A stretch of DNA of 26,294 nucleotides from CAZVWV01 sp964631745 (GTDB lineage Bacteria; Bdellovibrionota_C; UBA2361; JBGSMV01). Positions 15,824 through 22,330 of the stretch are shown one piece after another. The position numbers and the translations under genes were made by a program. The stretch's first letter is position 1; each line of letters begins with the position of its first letter. The notes under the pieces are model-generated. The model searched no databases. It was not told where the DNA came from and was given only the letters and a program-made list of their open reading frames with translations. The DNA lies in NCBI GenBank assembly GCA_964631745.1, contig CAZVWV010000039.1, positions 1 to 26,294 of the forward strand, in the 5' to 3' direction.

Positions 15824-16513
15824 TTAGCGATTCTCGATCACAACTTCCACACGTCTATTACTACTACGACCCTCGTCGCTACTGTTTGAGGCGATAGGGT
15901 TTCGCTCACCGTAACCGCGTGTTGAAAGTTGATGACGCGGTATACCATCAGCCATCAGTGCCGCGGCCACAGAGTGCGCGCGATCCTCTGAAAGTCGTTG
16001 ATTATACTCAAAGGTACCGATCGAATCCGTGTGCCCCTCAACCGATACGTGCCTTCTTCCAGAGCTCTGAATCACGTTGGCAATCGAATGCACTGATCGT
16101 TCAGCCGACGAAGTTAGATCGGAATGCCCAAAACGAAAAAGTACGTCGGGTAAATTAACCACAACCCCGCGCTTAGTCTCGCGCACATCGATCCCCCTGC
16201 TCTTTAACTCATCGATCATGCGTCTGTTCTCTCGGATCTGTCGATCGCGTTCCTCGATAGTGCGATCACGATCGCCGATAGCAGCCTGTTGATTATCAAT
16301 CTCATTCCCAACTAGCCCGCCGGAAAGCGCGCCAAAGGCCGACCCGATGGCTATGCCCGCACCGGTGCTACCCACCTGATTACCAATTATCGCTCCAAGC
16401 CCGGCACCAAGCGCGGCGCCTCCGAGCGCTCCGCTCTCGCGCGCTCCAAACTGCTGGCCCTCGCAAGCGCAGAGGCACAGGACACAAGCTGCAATAATTG
16501 AGTTTCGAAACAT
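15824..16513 (-). CDS. Glycine-zipper lipoprotein with C-terminal OmpA domain
   Basis: 229 residues: a signal peptide ending in LCAC (lipid-modified cysteine), a glycine-zipper segment (ESGALGGAALGAGLGAIIGN), a charged coiled coil (~75-105), then an OmpA/Pal-type domain. The OmpA part shows VNLPDVLFRFGHSDL, SVEGHTDSIG, YNQRLSEDRAHSVAAAL, GYGERNPIASN and SNRRVEVVI, which in this family bind diaminopimelate of peptidoglycan. It is therefore a likely outer-membrane lipoprotein tethered to the wall. I moved the start from 16522 to the ATG at 16513 because AAAGGA is 8 nt upstream of it but abuts the earlier ATG. It is the third of three paralogues and starts 20 bp after the second ends. Confidence 0.92.
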   Translation of the reverse strand: MFRNSIIAACVLCLCACEGQQFGARESGALGGAALGAGLGAIIGNQVGSTGAGIAIGSAFGALSGGLVGNEIDNQQAAIGDRDRTIEERDRQIRENRRMIDELKSRGIDVRETKRGVVVNLPDVLFRFGHSDLTSSAERSVHSIANVIQSSGRRHVSVEGHTDSIGTFEYNQRLSEDRAHSVAAALMADGIPRHQLSTRGYGERNPIASNSSDEGRSSNRRVEVVIENR

Positions 16514-16533
16514 TGGCCACATCCTTTTCAGGC

Positions 16534-17385
16534 TTATCCCTTGGTGTTCAATTCAGATAGATGATTCTGAGCCTGATCCAAACTCGGATTGAGGCGCAAA
16601 GCCTCTTTAAACTCAAACTCCGCATCTTTCAAGCGCCCAAGCTCCTTATAAGTTACACCCAATCCATTATGATAACTGGCGTTATCCGGACAGAGTCTTA
16701 GCGCTCTTCGATAATGAAAAAGTTTATCGGCCGCTTCGCTGGAGCGCTCAGCACCTTTGACTTCGGCCTCGGCCTTAATGCATTCCACTGAATTATTGGT
16801 AATAACCTCCGAAGCTTGGCTGCTCCCGCTATATCGCGCTGCCACCGAAGATTCCTGCGGGTGATCAACGCCACCGTGGAACCTTTCCCCGTCCTGAATC
16901 AGATCAGCTTCCTTGATGGCTGCGCTGCCCTTAATATTGCCGTTAAGATTCGCACCTGAAAGCGGTGCCTTAAAACCAGCATCTGCGTTATTCATGGGCT
17001 TTCCAAAACTCCCCCGGGTAGCCGAATTCCAGTCGTTAGTGCGCGGGCGGTAGCTGATGCTATCGTCTGTCGACCGCCGTAAGTCGTTCAACTCAGAACG
17101 CTGCACTTTAAGCTGCTCTTCCTGCCTCTCAATAGCCTCGTCTTGGGTGTGAATCTGTTGCTGCTGCGCTTCGAGGGCGTTACCAACCGCCGCGCCAGTA
17201 GATGCACCCGCTAGCGCTCCCACCACCAGGCCGGTCCCGGTGCTGCCGGTTTGATTACCGACGATAGCTCCAAGCCCCGCGCCAATTATTCCGCCAGTTC
17301 CAGCAGCGTACTCAGTTGTTTCGCCGGGCTCAGTACATGCGTTTACACTAAGTAAAAGCACTAACACTAAAAATATCTTTCTCAT
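16534..17385 (-). CDS. Glycine-zipper lipoprotein with C-terminal TPR repeats
   Basis: 283 residues: MRKIFLVLVLLLSVNAC is a lipoprotein signal with its cysteine at 17. Next come a glycine zipper (GTGGIIGAGLGAIVGNQTGS), a Q/E-rich coiled coil (QIHTQDEAIERQEEQLK), a ~110-residue linker of low conservation, and about two TPR units at the end (FHYRRALRLCPDNASYHNGL; YKELGRLKDAEFEFKEAL). GAGG lies 6 nt before the ATG. It shares its N-terminal plan with both neighbours, but its TPRs suggest protein-protein contact rather than wall binding. It sits 26 bp after the first paralogue, so the three are probably one transcript. Confidence 0.88.
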   Translation of the reverse strand: MRKIFLVLVLLLSVNACTEPGETTEYAAGTGGIIGAGLGAIVGNQTGSTGTGLVVGALAGASTGAAVGNALEAQQQQIHTQDEAIERQEEQLKVQRSELNDLRRSTDDSISYRPRTNDWNSATRGSFGKPMNNADAGFKAPLSGANLNGNIKGSAAIKEADLIQDGERFHGGVDHPQESSVAARYSGSSQASEVITNNSVECIKAEAEVKGAERSSEAADKLFHYRRALRLCPDNASYHNGLGVTYKELGRLKDAEFEFKEALRLNPSLDQAQNHLSELNTKG

Positions 17386-17411
17386 CTAGCACCTCAAAAA
17401 ATTTATGGGAA

Positions 17412-17816
17412 TTAATAAGCAAAGCTATCATCTCTCGGATTATGTTCTCGTTCCGCATCCGAACTCTGATCGTAGCTCCTGAAACGATCGTTATGATACT
17501 GTTGGCGTTTCAAATCTTCCACTTCGCGCCGTTGCCTGCGAATCTCTTCCTCCTGGCGCTCAAGCACTTCCTCCTGGGTCCGAATCTGATCTTCGCTTGA
17601 GTCTTGCGCATTTCCGATGGCTGCGCCAGAGAGCGCGCCCGCACCGGCACCAATGGCGATGCCCTCGCCCGTGCGTCCGACGGCGTGTCCGACGATAGCG
17701 CCAAGTCCAGCGCCTAAGGCCGCGCCGCCTAGGGCACCTGACTCCCTATTTCTAAGCCCCTGCCCTTCACATGCTAACAACACTAGACAGCTAACAGCTA
17801 CAAATAATTTCTTCAT
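17412..17816 (-). CDS. Glycine-zipper lipoprotein, short form
   Basis: 134 residues: signal peptide MKKLFVAVSCLVLLAC, a glycine zipper (ESGALGGAALGAGLGAIVGH), a coiled coil (IRTQEEVLERQEEEIRRQRR) and a short charged tail with no further domain. The N-terminal half is very close to that of the OmpA-bearing paralogue, in particular the RESGALGGAALGAGLGAI block. The ATG at 17816 is preferred to 17822 because GGGAAGG then lies 6 nt upstream. It is first in the paralogue series and ~100 bp downstream of lspA, which encodes the peptidase its signal requires. Confidence 0.88.
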   Translation of the reverse strand: MKKLFVAVSCLVLLACEGQGLRNRESGALGGAALGAGLGAIVGHAVGRTGEGIAIGAGAGALSGAAIGNAQDSSEDQIRTQEEVLERQEEEIRRQRREVEDLKRQQYHNDRFRSYDQSSDAEREHNPRDDSFAY

Positions 17817-17860
17817 ACACATCCTTCCCGCTACTTAGACGGCCGCGCCGTTTAAGGGAT

Positions 17861-17889
17861 TTTATAACAAGTACTCCATAAGCAAAACT
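17861..17889 (-). promoter_or_regulatory. Possible promoter for the glycine-zipper gene set
   Basis: On the minus strand AGTTTT (17884-17889) and TATAAA (17861-17866) are 17 bp apart, ~45 bp upstream of the ATG at 17816. The -10 is good and the -35 is weak. Confidence 0.35.
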
Positions 17890-17919
17890 AGTAATAGCGC
17901 CACTGGCATAAGGTTATTT

Positions 17920-18411
17920 CTATGCCAAACCCTTGCGCGCCGGTTTCAAACTCTTTAACAAGATAATCGCCACACCCAAAAAAACGGCGCTATCTGCCAA
18001 GTTAAACGAGGGCCAGTAATAATCCTTAACGTAAAACTGTAAAAAGTCTACCACATGTCCAATTCTTATGCGGTCAAAAACATTCCCAATCGCGCCGCCC
18101 ACTATAAAAGCCAAGGCGAACTGGGCTATACCATCGGATCTATAATCTTTGAGCAGCAGATAGAAAACAAAAATCATGGCCACGCTCGTGGTCACGGCTA
18201 GCACGATCTGTCGTATGCTCGGGTCCATCTGCCTCATCACGCCAAAGGCTACCCCGGGATTATAAGTAAGAGTCAGATTGAAAAATCCGTCCAGAACAGT
18301 TCGAACGTCCCCTTCAGCAAAATTCGCTACTATTAGGAGCTTTGTGTACTGATCAAGCACCACCACGAAAATTACAAAAAGCACGAATTTTACCCAGGCA
18401 AATATCTTCAC
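17920..18411 (-). CDS. lspA: Lipoprotein signal peptidase (signal peptidase II)
   Basis: This inner-membrane aspartic protease cleaves prolipoprotein signals after lipid attachment. It has four membrane helices and 163 residues, as is usual. Conserved parts are LDQYTK near 19-24, YNPGVAFG (50-57), GGAIGNVFDRIRIGHVVDF with catalytic D122, and FNLADSAV with D140. The start is a GTG at 18411 with GAGGG ~6 nt upstream and no competing ATG. It starts 8 bp after the stop of the WD40 lipoprotein, so they are co-transcribed. Downstream are three more lipoproteins. Confidence 0.96.
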   Translation of the reverse strand: MKIFAWVKFVLFVIFVVVLDQYTKLLIVANFAEGDVRTVLDGFFNLTLTYNPGVAFGVMRQMDPSIRQIVLAVTTSVAMIFVFYLLLKDYRSDGIAQFALAFIVGGAIGNVFDRIRIGHVVDFLQFYVKDYYWPSFNLADSAVFLGVAIILLKSLKPARKGLA

Positions 18412-18419
18412 GTTATCCC

Positions 18420-19697
18420 TCAGTTATTCTCAAGTATCTCTCCAGCCACGTTCCCAAGCAGCACCTTACGTTCTCCCAGCAATGCTAACTTCCTAGCACC
18501 ATCTGCTTCGAACTTGGCTACTTGCGCGAACTGCCAATTAGAATTCTGATCTTTCGGCGGCACTATCTTATTGAGTTGCACCTGACCATCTCGCCCCACC
18601 GAGGCCACCACTTGCCAGGAAGGCGACATCGCCAAATCATAGATCAAACCGTTGTGGGCTTGAAGAGATGCAAGCTTTTTAAATCCGCGCACATCCCAGA
18701 GCTCTATCATCCCGGATTGGGTAGCGACGATAATATGCTCCGCATCAGGAGAGAGTTTTAGGAAATCGACCGCCATATGATCGTCTCGGTAAGCTACCAT
18801 ATTGGTAGCATCGCTCCCGAAAAATCTGATTCCAGTTAAACTCTGTTCCACCTCGCGCTTGCCAAGCGAGGCATATGTAAGCCATGCAAAGATCTCCCCC
18901 TGCCAGCCACCGCTAAAGAGCACGCGCCCCCCTGGATGCGGGGCGAGTGCGCTGACTGCCGAGCTCTGCCCGATGTAGCTCTCAAGGTAGTCAACACCGC
19001 GGCCGCTCAAGGATTCCTGATTTAGCAACTGCTCGGAAAAGTTCCAAACGTAGACGCGGCCATCGAACCCACCAACTAGGAGCTGGCTCGTGCTTGTGTC
19101 GAACGAAAGTGCACTTATGCGAGTTGGCAACGAGGACAAGTTAACTTTGAGTTTGTTTGCTTTATTGGTTGGAGCCCCCAAGGCATAGATACTTACCGTG
19201 GAGTCATCCGCTGCCGCTAACAGTGCTCTCGAGCTATCGTAAGCTAGCGCCCTTGGATCTTTTACTATCTGCGCTAATGAGTAAACCCGTGGTCCCGGCG
19301 GCGCGACCAGCCCCACCTGGCCGTTCTTAAACATCACCAAGGCCCTGTAATTCGACGAAGAATTCGCAGCTGAGCCTTGATGAGCAGGAAAAATCGCAAT
19401 GATTTCAGAGGCATGCGAGCCTAGAGGTTTCAGCTCTTGGATGGGGGGCAGCCCTGCTTCCATCATACCCGATTCAATGCTATGAATGTTGTTCGGTTTG
19501 AGCCAGGTGCAGCCGCTTGCGGAGAGGAGAACGCACAAAATAAACGGGCTGGCGAACAGGTTGGCGAACAGGCGGGGCTTCGATAGAAATTTCGATAGAA
19601 ATGATGTCAAAAGCTTTGAAACCAGCTTTGGGAGCAGTTTTGTGAATGGGAACTCGTTGAAAGCAGACTGCCGCGCACCAAGCTCAAGCAATAACAT
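18420..19697 (-). CDS. WD40-repeat lipoprotein
   Basis: About 425 residues. The lipobox LSASGC ends a hydrophobic run (FILCVLLSASGC) that lies unusually deep, near residue 62. The rest is a beta-propeller with several WD-like blades, for example LLVGGFDGRVYVWNF, VLFSGGWQGEIFAW, IIVATQSGMIELWDVRG and VVASVGRDGQVQL. WD40 proteins act as binding platforms, and the partner is unknown. The long leader is built from 12-bp repeats. A TTG at 19706 opens the frame, the ATG at 19697 is the first conventional start, and an internal TTG (at the LTSFLSK segment) would give a normal-length signal peptide, so the start is uncertain. It is upstream of lspA, 8 bp apart. Confidence 0.82.
   Translation of the reverse strand: MLLLELGARQSAFNEFPFTKLLPKLVSKLLTSFLSKFLSKPRLFANLFASPFILCVLLSASGCTWLKPNNIHSIESGMMEAGLPPIQELKPLGSHASEIIAIFPAHQGSAANSSSNYRALVMFKNGQVGLVAPPGPRVYSLAQIVKDPRALAYDSSRALLAAADDSTVSIYALGAPTNKANKLKVNLSSLPTRISALSFDTSTSQLLVGGFDGRVYVWNFSEQLLNQESLSGRGVDYLESYIGQSSAVSALAPHPGGRVLFSGGWQGEIFAWLTYASLGKREVEQSLTGIRFFGSDATNMVAYRDDHMAVDFLKLSPDAEHIIVATQSGMIELWDVRGFKKLASLQAHNGLIYDLAMSPSWQVVASVGRDGQVQLNKIVPPKDQNSNWQFAQVAKFEADGARKLALLGERKVLLGNVAGEILENN
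19549..19640 (-). repeat. 12-bp repeat tract in the leader of the WD40 lipoprotein
   Basis: TTCGATAGAAAT is repeated exactly (19579-19590, 19591-19602) and [CT]TGGCGAACAGG is repeated at 11 of 12 (19549-19560, 19561-19572). Upstream, at about 19603-19640, three diverged units share an AAAGCT-like start every 12 bp on the minus strand. The protein reads as four-residue repeats: K-LLP, K-LVS, K-LLT, FLSK-FLSK, LFAN-LFAS. Confidence 0.88.
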
Positions 19698-19753
19698 AAT
19701 TGTCAAACGTAATATTTAGACATAACGATTAAATTTTTCAGATTCAAAAAACC

Positions 19754-21040
19754 ATGGAAGAAAGTACAACAAGCCAACACCAGGGGCAATCTCTAGACAC
19801 AGGCGCTAACGAAAACTCTGCCGATATAGTGATTCATCACGGATACTACGAGGTCGGCGCCGAACTTTTGGCCAAGCCCAACCTACTATGTGATTATATC
19901 GAAGCTAACGGCTGTCCCGCAACTTTGGTATTTTGCAACGTGCCCTCCGACGCGGATTTTCTTGAAGTAATGTTGAAGCGCCGTGGTATCGCTGCGCGTA
20001 AGTTAATTGGCCATGTTCCGCCGCATCGAGTGTCGGCTTCGGTCGAAGAGGTTCAATCTGGCGCCTTAACTGCCCTGATATTGACGGACGTTTCTTGTCA
20101 ATCGTTACACGAAGGCACCTTCCCGCTGATCGTGAACTATTCGGTTCCAACCGATCCGGATATTTACTTGGACAGAGTCTCAAAGGCTGGAAAAGCTGTT
20201 AAAGATCTTAATGTCGTTAGCTTTATCGCAGCTCTTGATTTCAGTAGCTTTCATTACATAAAGAAAGTGGCCGACACTGAATTTGTAAAGCTAGACCTCC
20301 CTTCACAGGAAGGTATCGCCAAGGCACGCGTGAGAAATCTGTTAAAGCAGGCCCAGACGAGCCCGGCTGCCACGGATGAACGAGTAAAGCAGTTAAGCGG
20401 TCTTTTGTTTGATGCTAGCGTTGTTAATGATGAAGAACGCCAGCAGATCCTAAGTTATTTAATCTTCAAGGCTTTGAACCCGTCTTCGGGCGCTGAGGCT
20501 TTAGAGCGCTTGGAAGAGAAAGCCCAACGTCGCGGGGGCCGTCTTTCAAGCGGCGAACGCATCGCCTTAAAACTTGCCCGCGCCGTTGAGTCGGGGCAAA
20601 CAGACATTACTGCAGAGAGCATGGGCGAAGGCTCCTTTAGAGCGCGAGAGCGCAGCCCCTCGGCTCCTAAAGAGGCGCGTATCTACCTTGGAGCAGGCAG
20701 CAAACACAATTTTGACCAGACTGAACTTAATAAGATCTTGGGCATAACGGGAGAGGAGACTCCCGTCAGACGCTTCCTTCAGCGAGAGATCTTTTCCTTT
20801 GTTGACGTTTTAGATGATGCCGCACAGGAGACGCTTGACAAACTTGCCAGCGCAACTTTAGAAAACGGCGAGAAGCTGTATAGCTGCAAAGCCACGACTA
20901 TCCCGGGAAGTCGGGATCAGGGCGGCGACGAAGGCGGCGACTCGCGCCCCAGACGGCGGCAACAGTTCGCCGATGACTCCGAAAATGATGGCGGAAATTT
21001 CAGACGTTCGGGTCGTTACGGCAACGACGAGGAAGAATAG
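19754..21040 (+). CDS. DEAD-box-derived protein with RecA2 and DbpA-like domains only (pseudo-helicase)
   Basis: A 428-residue protein lacking the whole first RecA domain of DEAD-box helicases: no Q motif, no Walker A, no DEAD. Residues ~25-185 align by eye with the second RecA domain of DeaD/CsdA: LVFCNVPSDADFLEVML, then ALILTDVSCQSLHEG at motif V (normally ATDVAARGLD) and VNYSVPTDPDIYLDRVSKAGK at motif VI (normally HRIGRTGR). The motif VI arginines are lost, so ATPase activity is not expected. A ~115-residue linker leads to a DbpA-type RNA-binding domain (308-378: ARIYLGAGSKHNF, REIFSFVDVLDDAAQE). The acidic/arginine-rich tail is disordered. It is probably an RNA-binding protein of ribosome or mRNA context. 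No Shine-Dalgarno precedes the ATG. It is convergent with the kinase, with 4 bp between stops. Confidence 0.88.
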   Translation: MEESTTSQHQGQSLDTGANENSADIVIHHGYYEVGAELLAKPNLLCDYIEANGCPATLVFCNVPSDADFLEVMLKRRGIAARKLIGHVPPHRVSASVEEVQSGALTALILTDVSCQSLHEGTFPLIVNYSVPTDPDIYLDRVSKAGKAVKDLNVVSFIAALDFSSFHYIKKVADTEFVKLDLPSQEGIAKARVRNLLKQAQTSPAATDERVKQLSGLLFDASVVNDEERQQILSYLIFKALNPSSGAEALERLEEKAQRRGGRLSSGERIALKLARAVESGQTDITAESMGEGSFRARERSPSAPKEARIYLGAGSKHNFDQTELNKILGITGEETPVRRFLQREIFSFVDVLDDAAQETLDKLASATLENGEKLYSCKATTIPGSRDQGGDEGGDSRPRRRQQFADDSENDGGNFRRSGRYGNDEEE

Positions 21041-21044
21041 CATC

Positions 21045-21971
21045 TTAATTGCGCACTGTTTCAGCTTGCAGGCCGAATTTTTGCGCTGCAACTAGATTGT
21101 GCAGGTTACTATCAATTAGATTATCGGCTCGCAACACAGCTAAGGCGTTTAACATCTCTTGCGCATTCTTATAGCGCTGGGAGGGATTTCGCTTGAGGGC
21201 TTTCATAACGATATCGCTTAGTGTGCGCGGACAGCTCTTGCGAAGTGTATTTGGGGCGTCGGGGTCGAATTTCACACGAGCCGTTAAACTTTCGAGTAGC
21301 GTTTCTTTTTGAAAAGGCAGTTTGCCGGTTAATAACTCATAGCCAATCACGCCGATGGCGTAAATATCGGAACGACAGTCAACTTCTCCGCGCTCGATGT
21401 ATTCCGGGCTCAGGTAGTTCATAGTTCCTATTAAATGCGCGCTAGCCTCTGCCTCGCTTAGAGCATTCAGGGTAGAGATGCTAAAATCAGAGATCTTTAG
21501 GTTGCCAGCGGCGTCTATCAGGATGTTCTCCGGTTTTATATCGCGGTGCACAACGCCAACTCTATGAATCGCTCTAAGGCCCGACAAGAGCTGCGACAAA
21601 GCCTTTTCAACATATTTGATGGGCATGCGCCGATGCTTTTCGATCTCATCCGCCAGAGTACCGCTTGCGAAGTATTCCATGGTAAAGGCCGCGTATTCAT
21701 GGTCTTGAAAGAAACTATTGCAGCGCACTACGTTGGGGTGATCAATGGCGCTGGCGATGGCCATCTCGTGCTGCAGGGCCTCGATCAGTGCCGGGGTTAA
21801 ATTTTGGTTTGCGGTAGAGAGAATCTTAAGAGCTAGCTCTTTCCCGCCTGAGTGCGTGTCCCTTACCAGATAAACAGCGCCCACCTCGGTGGCGCTCAAG
21901 CATGCCACCGCCTCAAACCTGTCGAACAGGAGCGTGCCCTTCACGATACTGGAAAAGAACAGAGAATTCAT
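21045..21971 (-). CDS. Soluble Ser/Thr protein kinase (Hanks type)
   Basis: A 308-residue kinase domain without membrane helix or sensor. Seen are the lysine ALKIL (K49), a helix-C glutamate near E69, HRDIKPEN (142-149) with catalytic D144, and an activation segment ending GTMNYLSPEY (182-191), plus SDIYAIGVIGYELLTGKLPF. Two deviations: the glycine loop is reduced to SATEVGAVY, with only the last glycine, and DFG reads DFS (162-164). Catalytic residues K, D, N and the metal aspartate remain, so activity is plausible but perhaps reduced. Substrates are unknown. It lies downstream of mltD on the same strand, separated by 360 bp that contains a MITE-like element. Confidence 0.92.
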   Translation of the reverse strand: MNSLFFSSIVKGTLLFDRFEAVACLSATEVGAVYLVRDTHSGGKELALKILSTANQNLTPALIEALQHEMAIASAIDHPNVVRCNSFFQDHEYAAFTMEYFASGTLADEIEKHRRMPIKYVEKALSQLLSGLRAIHRVGVVHRDIKPENILIDAAGNLKISDFSISTLNALSEAEASAHLIGTMNYLSPEYIERGEVDCRSDIYAIGVIGYELLTGKLPFQKETLLESLTARVKFDPDAPNTLRKSCPRTLSDIVMKALKRNPSQRYKNAQEMLNALAVLRADNLIDSNLHNLVAAQKFGLQAETVRN

Positions 21972-22076
21972 ATACCTAACAGCCTAAGAGGTAAAAGCTG
22001 CAACTTATGTGCCTTTGGGGTTTAAGTGCGGTTTGGGGACCGGCACCGGGATACGAAAACTACTTAAGGTTGGTAA

Positions 22077-22310
22077 AGAAATTAGTTGCTGCTCAAAACC
22101 CCGGGTAAAGTGCCAGTACGGAGCGCGGGCGACTCGCCTGCCGGTGCCACGAGGTGGCACTAAATCTTAGGCCGACAGGCAGCACTAGGTGCGAACAGGT
22201 GCTGGCTTCGCCCTACACTGTACTGCCACTATCAACATCGGCGGACGAGTCGTCCGCGCTACATAACATCTCGTGCTTTACCCGGGGTTTTTGAGCAATC
22301 ACAGAAATTA
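22077..22310. mobile_element. MITE-like non-autonomous element with 8-bp target duplication
   Basis: An element of 218 bp (22085-22302) is flanked by perfect direct repeats AGAAATTA (22077-22084 and 22303-22310). Its ends are inverted repeats: the first 26 bp pair with the last 27 at 23 positions with one bulge, including TGCTCAAAA and CCCCGGGTAAAG. Sub-terminal arms (22122-22143 against 22239-22260) match at 19 of 22. A further perfect hairpin is at 22144-22160 (GTGCCAC, loop GAG). No coding frame is credible. It fills most of the gap between kinase and mltD. An 8-bp duplication is made by several transposase families, and I cannot assign one. Confidence 0.78.
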
Positions 22311-22330
22311 TTGCGTCGCGCGGACCTTTA

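Noticed and set aside
19549..19640. CRISPR-like repeat array
   Set aside because: The units are 12 bp, adjacent and coding, with no spacers; this is a tandem in-frame repeat.
19698..19753. A lost or frameshifted RecA1 domain upstream of the pseudo-helicase
   Set aside because: Only 56 bp separate it from the divergent lipoprotein start and no helicase motifs occur in any frame there.
13866..22160. Shared repeat family between the clpX hairpin (13866-13882) and the hairpin in the MITE-like element (22144-22160)
   Set aside because: Both have GTGCC-C...G-GGCAC stems, but flanking sequence does not align well enough to claim common origin.
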